DNA from: Sulfurimonas sp.
GTDB taxonomy: Bacteria > Campylobacterota > Campylobacteria > Campylobacterales > Sulfurimonadaceae
Direction of reading: 5' to 3'
Assembly: GCF_018698455.1 (NCBI RefSeq)
Contig: NZ_JABIOQ010000057.1
Location: forward strand, 1 to 45,560
Length of the DNA: 45,560 nt
The notes below the pieces were generated by a model. It did no database searches, was not told the DNA's origin, and saw nothing but the letters and a program-made list of their open reading frames with translations. Numbering within the stretch: the stretch's first letter is position 1; each line of letters opens with the position of its first letter. A program made the translations under genes and the position numbers. Shown here piece after piece: positions 35,238 to 45,200 of this stretch.

Positions 35238-35811
35238 ATAAAACAATTGAAGAATCAGAACAAGACAAGATGATACTTAAACCATTGGATGGTTCTGGTG
35301 GTCGTGGAGTTATAGTTCTAGAAAAAAATGCCCGCTCGAATATCAATTCTTTACTTGATTTTTATATTGATGAACTGGGGATAATTATGTAATTCTTCAA
35401 GAATATATTGAGGGAGTAGAAAACGGTGATGTTAGAGTATTGATGTTAAATGGTAAATTCATTGGAGCATATAACCGTAAACCTGCTGATGGAGAGATAC
35501 GAGCTAATATACAAGCTGGTGGAACAGTACATAAATATATAATGATAGAAAGTCAAAAGAAAGTATGTAAAAAAATAGGTACTAAACTTGTATCTAGTGG
35601 TTTATATTTTGTCGGTCTGGATATGATAGGCGATAAAATATTAGAAGTTAATGTATTAAATCCTGGCGGGATAACTAATATAAATAAACTTGAAAAACTA
35701 AAATTACAAAAACAAGTAGTAGATTTTTTAGAAGATAAAGTTGATGCAAAAGCTGAAAAAAGAGTAGAACTTGAATATTTACTAAAAAGATTTAGTGGAT
35801 TAAGAGAATAA
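35238..35811 (+). pseudogene. gshB: Glutathione synthetase, 5'-truncated and frameshifted
   Basis: The C-terminal half of a GshB-type ATP-grasp enzyme (gamma-glutamylcysteine plus glycine to glutathione). Right after the IS end the frame reads EESEQDKMILKPLDGSGGRG, the ATP-grasp start, then breaks near 35380 in a GGGG run and continues one frame over as GDNYVILQEYIEGVENGDVR, with VGLDMIGDKILEVNVLNPGG to the stop at 35811. The break is explained by loss of one G. The N-terminal 120 or so residues are absent from the window. Both faults make it nonfunctional, unless the G-run is a sequencing error, when it would still lack its start. Confidence 0.85.
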
Positions 35812-36308
35812 AAGATAGGAAAAGTAATAAAAAATATCCAAAATGTAATAATAAAGCATTTTTTGAAAGAACTTCTAAAGGAAGGTTATATAAAAAGAAT
35901 TGCAATAAAGATTGGTAGTACGGAATGGGTGATTAGTTTGAAATTGGTAAGTTTTTATTACAAAGTGTTTCAAAGTTCATACCTTTTAGGTATTCGCCAA
36001 ATATTGCTACACTTGTTCTTGGTGTTAGTTTTTCAGTAGTTGTCTCAATTTGAAATTTTAAGATTGTTTGTGACATAATTCATCCGTGGTAATAGAAGAA
36101 GTTGCACTAAATGGGTGAAACAATTTAGGTATCTCTTCTTCGTTTAAAGTGCCTAATTACAGAGCAATTTAGCTTGTTGTCTAATTCGGTATGGATTTAT
36201 TAGGGTTATGCAGTTAAATAAAAACTAATAATATATGGTACAATACATATACAACTTAAGTGAATGATAATAGAATTTATTATTGAAAAATATAAAGGAA
36301 TATTAGTA
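35812..36308. other. Gene-poor scar region with transposase debris
   Basis: About 500 bp between gshB and the secretion operon. Besides the IS1380-like fragment (35933-36076) it has a short zinc-ribbon-like frame without a start at about 35811-35918 and GAAGAAG/CTTCTTC arms near 36097 and 36136. Near the right end TACAAT (36239-36244) is a possible -10 box for the secretion operon, and AAAGGA precedes the first gene. No intact gene is seen. Confidence 0.55.
35933..36076 (-). pseudogene. N-terminal fragment of an IS1380-like transposase
   Basis: A 47-residue minus-strand frame beginning MSQTILKFQIETTTEKLTP and continuing SVAIFGEYLKGMNFETL and NKNLPISN, then a stop. The pattern of a hydrophobic 'LxF' start, 'TPRT/A', 'A-x-FGE(F/Y)' and 'LP' is how IS1380-family transposases begin. 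The remaining 400 or so residues are gone. I saw no convincing terminal repeats. Confidence 0.55.
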
Positions 36309-38198
36309 ATGAATAAACTAGGAATACTTTTCTTCTTACCTCTCTCTCTAATAGCATTAAGTATGAAAGAAATGGTTCAAGTTACTCTGGATAAAAATCC
36401 AAATATGCAAAAAGAGATTAGTAACTATCGTGCTATTAACTATGATCTTGATAAAGCAAAATCTGGATGGAAACCTAATGTAGATTTTAATGCTGACATA
36501 GGCCTTGAACATAATAAACGTGATTATAGTGGAAATAGTGGAGGACTAAACGAAGATGCCACTAACCTAGTCCGTACGACAGCTGGTATCGTGGCAACAG
36601 AAAATCTATTTGAAGGTTTTGCAACTGATGAAGATATTAAAGAAAAAAAGTCTCGTATTACTTCGTCAAGATACCAAGTACTTCAAAGTGCTAATACATT
36701 AGCCCTAAAATCGAGTGAAGTTTATATAGAAGTGCTTCGACAAAAATCTATACTTGACCTGGCCGAAGAAAATGTTAAAGCACATGAGCGTATTTACACC
36801 ATTATCCGTGAAAGAACAGAAGCTGGTAGTGGTTTAAGAAGTGATGTTGAACAAGCTGAAGGACGATTAGCTCTATCAAATTCAAACTATATCTCTCAGT
36901 TAAATAATTATCAAGACTCTATTATTAACTTTGAGCGAGTGTATGGGAAAATATATACGGCATCTTCTTTAGAAACACCTGAATCACCGGCCCTTCCTGG
37001 AAGTACATATGAAGAGTTATGGCGTTTAGCACAAAAGTATAATCCTACACTATTACTAGAGCGCTCAAACATTAATGTACAAGAGTCACGTTTAGCAAAA
37101 GATAAAAGTAATTTTTATCCAACTGTTGACTTAGAACTTTCTGCTGATATGGCTAATAATGTTCAAGGATATAAAGGGACAAATACCGGTGCTCGGGGAC
37201 TTGTAAAAATTTCTTACAATCTCTACCGAGGTGGAAATGATGAGTTAGCGAGACTTCAAAATTTAGAGTACATTACAGTACAGAAAGAATCTTTGAATGA
37301 ACAGCAACGTGCGGTAAGAGAAAAATTGAAACTAGCATGGTATGCTAAAGAGATTACTTATAGACAGATTCGTTGTATCCGCTTACATGTTAAGTATACA
37401 AAGATGACTCTTAATTCTTACACGGAGGAGTATCAGTTAGGCCGAAGAAGTATTATAGATTTACTAAATGGAGAACTAGAGCATAATGAGGCAAAAACAC
37501 AACTGGCAAATGCACAAAGTGATGTTTTATTTGCTCATTATCGTGTTTTAGAGGCTATGGGACTTTTAACATTTTCGCTCAAAACTGATATATCTAAACA
37601 CATAGATATAGAGACTCCAAAAGATCTTAGTATAACTCTCTCTGAGTCTAATGTTTTAGATGTATATGGTGCAGATGAAAATAGCATAGAACTATCTAAA
37701 GTTTGTAGGGGCAATCCTAAACCTTTAAAGATTGAGCAAGTTATCCCTGAGATTGAAGAGATAGTTGTTGCTGTATCATCAGATACAATAGCAGTCGAGG
37801 AAGTTGTGGAATATATGAAAGAGGATTCTAAACCTGTTATTATGAACTCATTAACCTTTAAATTTCGTTCAAACGAACTCTCAAAAGAAGGTGTCGCTTA
37901 TCTTCATCAAATTGCTGAAGATATTAAAAAAGATGGTGACTATATCGTAGAAATTTCAGGACATACTGATAGTAAAGGAAGTAATGCCTATAATCAAGTA
38001 CTCTCTGAAAAAAGAGCTAATGCTGCAAAACAAGTGCTAATACAAGAAGGTGTTAAACTTGAACTTATAGTTGCAATTGGAGATGGTGAACTTAAGCCAA
38101 TCGCATCAAACAAGACACAAGCAGGTCGTGCTAAAAATAGACGTATAGAAATGAAACTCGTAAAAAAAGATCTCTATAAGCTAAATGAAAAAGAATAA
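36309..38198 (+). CDS. TolC-type outer-membrane factor fused to an OmpA-like domain
   Basis: I start it at the ATG at 36309 (AAAGGA 9 bases upstream), which gives a signal peptide (MNKLGILFFLPLSLIALS); the longer form from 36264 would bury it. Residues about 20-440 are a TolC/LapE-type outer-membrane efflux protein with two repeats (VEQAEGRLALSNSNYISQ and IDLLNGELEHNEAKTQLA). Residues about 514-629 are an OmpA-C domain with ISGHTDSKGSNAYNQ and AGRAKNRRIEMKL, the peptidoglycan-binding Asp and Arg. So the export duct appears tethered to the cell wall. It overlaps the ABC gene by 14 bp and is followed by HlyD, a complete type I secretion system. Confidence 0.88.
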   Translation: MNKLGILFFLPLSLIALSMKEMVQVTLDKNPNMQKEISNYRAINYDLDKAKSGWKPNVDFNADIGLEHNKRDYSGNSGGLNEDATNLVRTTAGIVATENLFEGFATDEDIKEKKSRITSSRYQVLQSANTLALKSSEVYIEVLRQKSILDLAEENVKAHERIYTIIRERTEAGSGLRSDVEQAEGRLALSNSNYISQLNNYQDSIINFERVYGKIYTASSLETPESPALPGSTYEELWRLAQKYNPTLLLERSNINVQESRLAKDKSNFYPTVDLELSADMANNVQGYKGTNTGARGLVKISYNLYRGGNDELARLQNLEYITVQKESLNEQQRAVREKLKLAWYAKEITYRQIRCIRLHVKYTKMTLNSYTEEYQLGRRSIIDLLNGELEHNEAKTQLANAQSDVLFAHYRVLEAMGLLTFSLKTDISKHIDIETPKDLSITLSESNVLDVYGADENSIELSKVCRGNPKPLKIEQVIPEIEEIVVAVSSDTIAVEEVVEYMKEDSKPVIMNSLTFKFRSNELSKEGVAYLHQIAEDIKKDGDYIVEISGHTDSKGSNAYNQVLSEKRANAAKQVLIQEGVKLELIVAIGDGELKPIASNKTQAGRAKNRRIEMKLVKKDLYKLNEKE

Positions 38199-40332
38199 AA
38201 AAAATGATCCATTGCTGGAGTGTCTTGTTCTTCTTAGTAAATTGGAAAATCGTCCCACAAGTGTTGCGACACTTATAGCAGGACTTCCACTTAAAGAGGG
38301 AGAAAGCTCTCCTTCTTTATTTGATGCAAAAACATCTAAGTCTCTTTTTACTAGAGCAGCTAGTCGAGCCGGATTTAGTGCTAAGTTAGTACAAAGAGAG
38401 TTAGATGACATAAGTGAGCTAGTTCTTCCAGTTATTCTAGTTCTAAAAAATAGAGGTGCTTGTGTTTTAGAGGCGATTGATTACGAAAAGGGCGAAGCAA
38501 AAATTATCTTAGATGAACTGGATGAAGGTGATATTCTTGTCTCATTAGAGGTGCTAAAAAAAGAATATATAGGTTTTTGTTACTATATTAAAAAATTACA
38601 TAAGTTTGAACAGAAGCAAAGAAAGAGAGTTAATACCGCTAAAAAGCATTGGTTTTTTGATTCGCTGAAAATATCTAAGAAAATCTATAGAGATGTGATT
38701 ATTGCATCTTTTATTATTAACCTTTTTGTTTTAGCTGCACCACTCTTTACTATGAATGTCTATGATAGAGTTGTTCCCAATTCTGCTATTGAGACAATGT
38801 GGGTTTTAGCTATTGGTATTTTAGTTGTATATATTTTAGACCTTATCTTGAAACTTTTACGTACTCAACTTTTAGAACTGGCTGGAAAAAAGAGTGATAT
38901 TATTATCTCCTCTCTTTTATTTGAGAAGGTTATGAATCTTAAACTTATTCAAACTCCAAAATCAGTTGGATCCTTTGCAAACAATCTCAAAGAATTTGAG
39001 ACAATTCGTAACTTTTTAACATCCGCTACTCTTGCATCTATTATTGACCTTCCTTTTGTGATTCTTTTTATTGCAGTTACATACTCTATTGGTGGAACAT
39101 TAGTATTTGTCCCCTTAAGTGTTTTAGTCCTGATTCTTCTTTATTCATGGATTGTCAAGAAACCTTTAAAGCGTAGTATAGAAGCAACTTATGAAGCAAG
39201 TGCATATAAGAGTGGTGTTTTAATTGAATCTCTTATTAACTTAGAAACTATAAAGGTTTTAGGAGCTAGTGGACATGCCCAGTGGAAGTGGGAAGAATCA
39301 AATGCTGACATAGCACAAAAAGGTTTTGCATCTAAAATCCTTTCTGCATCCATAGGAAGTGTCACTGCATTTATGGTGCAACTAAATACAGTTGTTATTC
39401 TTATAGTTGGTGTTTACATGATAGAGCAGATGAATCTGACTATGGGTGGGCTTATCGCATCCGTGATTCTAAGTTCTCGTATTATTCAACCAATGGGACA
39501 GATTGCATCATTACTCTCAAATTATGAACATACAAAAACAGCATATATCGCACTTGATGAGATTATGAAACTAGAAGAAGAAAGACCCGAATCTCAAGAA
39601 TTTATTCATAGTGAGACATTAGGTGGAAATATTGAATTTAAAGATGTCTGTTTCTCTTATGGAGAAGGTGAAAACAATGCATTAAAAGGTATAAACCTTT
39701 CTATAAAAGAGGGTGAGAAAGTAGCAATAATTGGTAAAATAGGTTCAGGAAAATCAACACTTGCAAAAATACTTTTAAAACTTTATGAGCCAACTTCTGG
39801 GGCTGTTTTATTTGATAATATAGACCTTGCTCAAATAGATCCATCTAAATTAAGAAAAGAGATAAACTATGTAGCACAAGAATCTGTACTCTTTAATGAT
39901 ACACTTAGAGCAAATATTTTATATAAAAAAGCAAATTCTGATAACGAGGCACTTGTAAATGCAGCTCATATAGGTTTAGTGAGTGAGTTTATAAACAAAC
40001 ACCCTAAGGGATTTGATATGTCTATAGGAGAGCAAGGTCGTGGGCTCTCTGGTGGGCAGAGACAATCTGTAAGTATTGCACGCGCATTTATTGGTGAAGC
40101 TCCAATTATCCTCCTTGATGAGCCAAGTAGTTCTATGGATAACTCATCTGAAGTACTTCTTCTACAAAGACTCAAAGTAGCGAGTGAGGGGAAAACAACT
40201 ATCTTAATGACTCATAAACAATCAATGTTATCTTTGGTGGATAGAGTAATTGTTATGGATGAAGGCCGTATAGTTTTAGATGGAAAAAAAGAAGATATTT
40301 TAAAGAAACTACAAGGGGGTAATAATGCATAG
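38185..40332 (+). CDS. Type I secretion ABC exporter (LapB/HlyB type)
   Basis: A 715-residue exporter. Residues about 5-135 are a C39-peptidase-like domain in which the catalytic cysteine is missing (CLVLLSKLENRPTSVATLI), as in HlyB/LapB exporters that do not process their substrate. Residues about 160-440 are the membrane domain, and residues about 490-710 the ATPase with Walker A GKIGSGKST, signature LSGGQRQSV, Walker B IILLDEP and the switch in MTHKQS. It drives export through the TolC-OmpA channel with the HlyD adaptor that follows (8-bp overlap). The likely cargo is the giant adhesin at 42221. Confidence 0.93.
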   Translation: MKKNKKNDPLLECLVLLSKLENRPTSVATLIAGLPLKEGESSPSLFDAKTSKSLFTRAASRAGFSAKLVQRELDDISELVLPVILVLKNRGACVLEAIDYEKGEAKIILDELDEGDILVSLEVLKKEYIGFCYYIKKLHKFEQKQRKRVNTAKKHWFFDSLKISKKIYRDVIIASFIINLFVLAAPLFTMNVYDRVVPNSAIETMWVLAIGILVVYILDLILKLLRTQLLELAGKKSDIIISSLLFEKVMNLKLIQTPKSVGSFANNLKEFETIRNFLTSATLASIIDLPFVILFIAVTYSIGGTLVFVPLSVLVLILLYSWIVKKPLKRSIEATYEASAYKSGVLIESLINLETIKVLGASGHAQWKWEESNADIAQKGFASKILSASIGSVTAFMVQLNTVVILIVGVYMIEQMNLTMGGLIASVILSSRIIQPMGQIASLLSNYEHTKTAYIALDEIMKLEEERPESQEFIHSETLGGNIEFKDVCFSYGEGENNALKGINLSIKEGEKVAIIGKIGSGKSTLAKILLKLYEPTSGAVLFDNIDLAQIDPSKLRKEINYVAQESVLFNDTLRANILYKKANSDNEALVNAAHIGLVSEFINKHPKGFDMSIGEQGRGLSGGQRQSVSIARAFIGEAPIILLDEPSSSMDNSSEVLLLQRLKVASEGKTTILMTHKQSMLSLVDRVIVMDEGRIVLDGKKEDILKKLQGGNNA

Positions 40333-41653
40333 TCCTCAACATATAAAAGAAGATCTAGAGTATATGTCTTCACTCTCTCAAGCTGTTCTACAAAAAACTC
40401 CCTTTGTTTCAAAGATGATAATTTGGGCAGTATTTATTTCTATCTTTTGGTTGATATTATGGGCATACTTTGCTGAAGTTGATGAATTGGCACGTGGAGA
40501 GGGAAAGGTTATACCATCTAAGCATGTACAGCTTATTCAAAATTTAGAAGGTGGTATCGTCTCAGAGATTTTAGTAGAAGAGGGTGAGGTAGTCCAAAAG
40601 AATCAGATACTCTTAAAAATAAACGATACATCTTTTTCTTCTTCATATGAAGAGACACACTTACGTTTTCTTGAATTGCAAGCAAAAAATATGCGTCTTG
40701 ATGTTGAATCTCAAGATGGAGTATGTAACATAGAGGGTATAAAAAATAAAGAACTTATGCCTTTTTTAGAACAAGAAGAAGTGCTTTGTGAATTAAATAA
40801 AAAGCAGTTAGAACAGAAAATAGGTATTTTACAAGAACATGTTAACCAACGAAAACTAGAGCTAGAAGAAGCAAAACTAGAGTATGAACAGCTAAAAAGT
40901 GAGTATACCCTTATAAATCAAGAGGTGAATATTACTCGACCTCTTGTGAAAAAGGGGATAGTGTCTCAAGTGGAATTTTTACAACTATCTCGTCAGGCTT
41001 CAAGTCTTAAGGGAAAAGTAAATGCAGTGGAGCTTACTTTTACCAAGTTGAGTTCTAAAATTTTAGAAGCAAAGAGGGAAATAGCAGAGGCAAAAACAGA
41101 GTATATTCGTGATGCAAAAAAAGAGTTAAATGATGTAAAGTCTGAAATGAGTCGTATTGTGGAATCTTCTGAAGCACTTGAAGATAGAGTCGATCGTACA
41201 GCAGTTCGTTCTCCTGTTAAAGGAATAGTTCAGCGTTTACTTGTAAATACTGTAAATGGGGTTGTTCAACCAGGTAAAGATATTGTAGAAATTATTCCAC
41301 TTGATGACAATCTTTTGGTTGAAACAAAAATCAAACCCTCAGATATCGCATATCTATTTGCTGGGCAAAATGCGATGGTAAAATTTACTGCTTATGATTT
41401 TTCTATATATGGGGCATTAAAAGGGAAGGTTACTCATATTAGTGCAGACACTATAACGGATGATGATGGAAATAGCTTTTACCTTGTAAGGATTAAAACT
41501 AACAAAAGTTATCTTGAATTTGGTGGAGAAAAATATGATTTACTCATTGGGATGATAGCAAGTGTAGATATTATTACTGGTAAAAAAAGTGTTTTAGACT
41601 TTTTACTTAAACCAATACTTAAAGTTCAACAAGCTGCATTGAGAGAACGATGA
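40325..41653 (+). CDS. HlyD-family membrane fusion protein
   Basis: A 442-residue type I secretion adaptor. One N-terminal membrane segment (residues about 32-50, IWAVFISIFWLILWAYF) is followed by a lipoyl half-domain (VIPSKHVQLIQNLEGGIV), a long coiled coil (residues about 120-290), the second lipoyl half (VRSPVKGIVQRLL) and a beta-barrel region with the HlyD signature near DITDDDGNSFYLVRIKT. It links the ABC exporter to the outer-membrane factor. Its last base is the first of the LuxR start (ATGA overlap). Confidence 0.93.
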   Translation: MHSPQHIKEDLEYMSSLSQAVLQKTPFVSKMIIWAVFISIFWLILWAYFAEVDELARGEGKVIPSKHVQLIQNLEGGIVSEILVEEGEVVQKNQILLKINDTSFSSSYEETHLRFLELQAKNMRLDVESQDGVCNIEGIKNKELMPFLEQEEVLCELNKKQLEQKIGILQEHVNQRKLELEEAKLEYEQLKSEYTLINQEVNITRPLVKKGIVSQVEFLQLSRQASSLKGKVNAVELTFTKLSSKILEAKREIAEAKTEYIRDAKKELNDVKSEMSRIVESSEALEDRVDRTAVRSPVKGIVQRLLVNTVNGVVQPGKDIVEIIPLDDNLLVETKIKPSDIAYLFAGQNAMVKFTAYDFSIYGALKGKVTHISADTITDDDGNSFYLVRIKTNKSYLEFGGEKYDLLIGMIASVDIITGKKSVLDFLLKPILKVQQAALRER

Positions 41654-42210
41654 TAGCAATTATAAGCAATAATGAATCTTTTTTAGAACATATTAAACCC
41701 TTAGAAGAAGAATATACTGTTTTTTGTGATGAAGCAGAACTTATAGAGGAATATGAAGTACTTATTGTTGAAGACAAAAACATCGCTTTAGAGAAAATAT
41801 TTACTAAATACAAAACACTTGTTTTAAGCGAACTTCCTGAGTTTCATGAGGCTATGAATTTATTAAACCAAGGTTCAAGAGGTTATGGAAATACTTATAT
41901 GTCTTTAGTCCATTTAACGCAAGCAATCTCGACGATAAAAAATGATGTAATATGGCTTCAGCCTACAATAATGAGCTCTCTCATAGTACACGGTTCACAA
42001 GTAAGTAAAAATAAAGAACCTGAATGTATAGAGTGTCTTAGTATGAGAGAAAAAGAAGTTGCATTAGAAATACAAGAGGGTAAAACGAATAAAGAGATAG
42101 CAATTTCTTTAGGAATTACACAAAGGACTGTTAAGGCACATCTTTCTCATATATTTGAGAAACTTGAAGTGCATGACAGATTGAGTTTAGCTATATTTTT
42201 AAGAGCATAA
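41650..42210 (+). CDS. LuxR-family regulator with a degenerate receiver-like N-terminus
   Basis: A 186-residue protein, the last gene of the secretion operon. Residues about 120-186 are a LuxR/GerE helix-turn-helix (LSMREKEVALEIQEGKTNKEIA, TQRTVKAHLSHIFEKL). Residues 1-115 have the alternating pattern of a response-regulator receiver but lack a clear phosphoacceptor Asp set (VLIVEDKNIALEKIF, LVLSELPEFHEAM), so it may act without phosphorylation. Being cotranscribed with the exporter, it may control the secretion operon or the convergent adhesin gene. Confidence 0.85.
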   Translation: MIAIISNNESFLEHIKPLEEEYTVFCDEAELIEEYEVLIVEDKNIALEKIFTKYKTLVLSELPEFHEAMNLLNQGSRGYGNTYMSLVHLTQAISTIKNDVIWLQPTIMSSLIVHGSQVSKNKEPECIECLSMREKEVALEIQEGKTNKEIAISLGITQRTVKAHLSHIFEKLEVHDRLSLAIFLRA

Positions 42211-42240
42211 GAAATAGTAGTTATGAAACTACTATTTCTT
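42209..42240. terminator. Bidirectional hairpin over both convergent stop codons
   Basis: AAGAAATAGTAGTT (42209-42222) and AACTACTATTTCTT (42227-42240) form a perfect 14-bp stem with a 4-base loop. The TAA of the LuxR gene (42208-42210) and the TAA of the adhesin gene (complement of 42221-42223) lie in or at the edge of the left arm. It is AT-rich and ends in T-rich runs on both strands, so it fits a shared terminator. Confidence 0.8.
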
Positions 42241-45200
42241 GTTCTATGTTGAGTGTAACAGTGTTGTTTACATCACTATAAACATCAAAAGTTTTTCCAT
42301 CCGCATCGATTATAGTTGTATTATCTTTCGAGAGGGCAGCATCTAGTGTTATGTTGTCTTGAGCCTCTCCATATATAAAGAGTTCATTATCTGTATCTGT
42401 CATACCAATAATATCATTGACATCTAAGTTTTTAATAGTGTTATCTCCCGTACCCATATCAATAGCCCCTATATTCCCAATATTTGAAATACTATCAAAG
42501 TCTAGGGTCTGTGAGCCACTAAGGATAAGAGTATCAAAACCATCCCCTCCATCTACACCATTCGCATCATAAGCAAGATTTTCATCTTGGGTAGTTTGAA
42601 GGTGAATATAGATGGAATTCGTTTGACTCACCCCATCGTCATCTGTAGCACTTACATCTATTCGCTCTTCTAGACCAGCAACATTATCTTTGTAGTCTAT
42701 AGTATAAGTGTATGAGCCATCATCAAAGTTTACTTTGAGAGTACCACCTAATGAAGTTGTAATTGATTGTGATGGATTGTTAACATCATAGTTAACAATT
42801 TGTGTAATATTTCCTGCTTGATCATAAAGAGATAGTTGAGTAATCTGTCCCCCGTCTGCACCTAAGTTAATAGCTACACCATCTGGGTCAAAACTTGTTA
42901 ATTCCCCTGTAATAATTGTAGTATTAACTGTGCTAATAAGAGTACTATTGAGATCTGTAATAGAATTAATAATAAGTGTTTCGCCGTTATCATTACCGAT
43001 CTTTTCAAGTTCTCCTAGGTTTACATCATTCCCAACACCAATAGCATATGTTTTATCTATCGGAGAGTTTGTGACATAATTGTTCCAAGCAATTTGTTCT
43101 GTTGAAGTTAATCCTCCGCCACTATTTGGTACACCATCAGATATAAAGTAGTACTGAGTAGTATTTGCATCAGGATAAGCATTGAGTGGATTTTGTTCTG
43201 CTTTGGCAATGGCTGTGTCATACATAGTCCCACCATCTGCAGTAAGAGAATGAATATATGCTTTTGCATCAGCAGCATTAAGCATATTTGATGCAGTTGA
43301 TGTACCTGAAAAAGTAATAACTTGAATATTTACATCTCCAATTTCTGCATATTTGTCAATAAGATTTTGGAGAGCTTCTTTTGCAAGAGCGAGACGGTTT
43401 GTACTAGGATCATAATCATTAATCCATTCCCTGTTCCAGAAATAACCACTGTAGTGCCCATCTCCCGGTGCATCACCTTCTGCATCCCAGTTCATACTTC
43501 CTGAAACATCAAGAGTTAAGATGAGGTTAGTGCTATAGTTAGATGTGTCAGACGAGAGGTATTTATCTACAACACCATTTTCCATAACTACATCATCAGT
43601 AATTGAAATACTAAGAGTAGAGCTATTGCTGTTTCCTGCTGTATCTTCAAGAGTATATTCAAAATCATCAGATAAAGCATCTGATGCATTTTGGAGAACA
43701 TAAGTATAATCTCCAGCTGTATAATTTACTCCGTCATGAACAGTATCTGCTGTTGCAATAAAAAGAGTACCACTACTAGTAGTAAGTGTTAATATATTAC
43801 TATTTTCACTCAATACTGTCGCCTCTTGCCCATTAGCACTAAATGAACTTATAGTAGAGTTTCCTATATCTGAATCATTTGTAAGAATATTACCAGAAGT
43901 TGTTACACTTGATGATGATGTAGCCGTACCAGTTGAGAGACCTGACTCATGAACGGGAGATGCTGGTGTATCAGTGTTAAGTGTTCCTACACTTAAATCG
44001 ACTGTAGTCGTTTGTGTATTTGAGTCTGTAAGGTTTCCAGCTTTGTCCGCTACAACTTGAGCAGTGATAGAAAGTGAAGAGTTATCCGTAAGAGTATTTA
44101 TAATAATATATGTATCATATGTACCATCTGCTTTTGCAACAATGGCATTGCCATTAGAGTTTTGTGTAATAACTTCTCCAGTAGATGTAACAAAGCTTAT
44201 CACCGTTCCTTCAACTGCAGTTGTTGTTCCACTTACTCTAAGTCCAGATGTAGCTTCATCGCTATTTATAAAACCATCGCCAACTGTACTTAGTGTGATA
44301 GTCGCATCATGTCCATTGTCTCCTGTTCCCGTTCCTTCATCTATTACATTACTATTTGATCTATCTAGGGTTACATTTTCAGTATCAGAGTAAATTGTTC
44401 CATTGGTTGCTGTAACTGTTGCTTTGAGATTATAAACACCATCCGTATAAGAGACGAAAGTATCTGCAGGAATGCTAATACTAAATGTTCCATTAGCGGT
44501 AACAACTGCTGTTACAGGGGTCCCGTTTATTGCAAGAGGTGAGTCATTAAGTTTGAAGCTTACTATCTCTCCAATTTCTGTACTTACTCCTGTAATCTCG
44601 AGATTACTTGTTGCTTCTTCAAAGTTAATGAAGTTATCACTAATCTCATTAAGGTTAATTACCCCTAAGTCAGTGCTATCTACTATCTGAATATTTTGAG
44701 TAGCTACTTCATAGTTTCCTGCAGTATCTTTTATGCTTGCTGTGACTGTGTATTGACCTTGTTCAAGAGTTATGTTTTCAAGGTTTAAACTCCAAGTATT
44801 TCCACTAGTAGTAAGCTCCGTTGAACTTATATTATAAACAGTACTATCTAGTTTTAGAGTAAGACTATTTTCATCTTCTGAATTAAATGTTCCTGTGATT
44901 ATAAGAGTACTATCTGCTGTAATGAAGTCATCACTACCTGTATCCTCACTAATAGCATCTATTGTAATATTTGCACCCGTATAGTCACTACCACTATCAA
45001 GTGTAGTATCTAGTGTCACTACTTTTGTATCTGAAACACTGTTACCTGATGTATCTGTAACAATAGTAGCTGTAACGGTATATTCTCCATCAGGAAATGC
45101 TGCAATTTGAGTTGTACTGACATTTACATTATATGTACCATTTGCAGCAACTGTTGCAGTTGTAAAGGAGTTGTCATTAAGTGTTATGAGAACTTCTGCT

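Noticed and set aside
34471-35346. Transposase reading frame extended to 35346
   Set aside because: The first 36 or so residues are antisense of the gshB fragment beyond the IS end at 35237; the real start is the ATG at 35182-35184.
35811-35918. Zinc-ribbon-like frame KKYPKCNNKAFFERTSKG after gshB
   Set aside because: It has no start codon, only one C of the first pair and a stop after 35 residues. It may be a relic, but nothing firm can be said.
43322-44690. Several plus-strand frames inside the adhesin gene
   Set aside because: They are the antisense of the Thr/Ser-rich repeat coding sequence, which gives long hydrophobic shadow frames.
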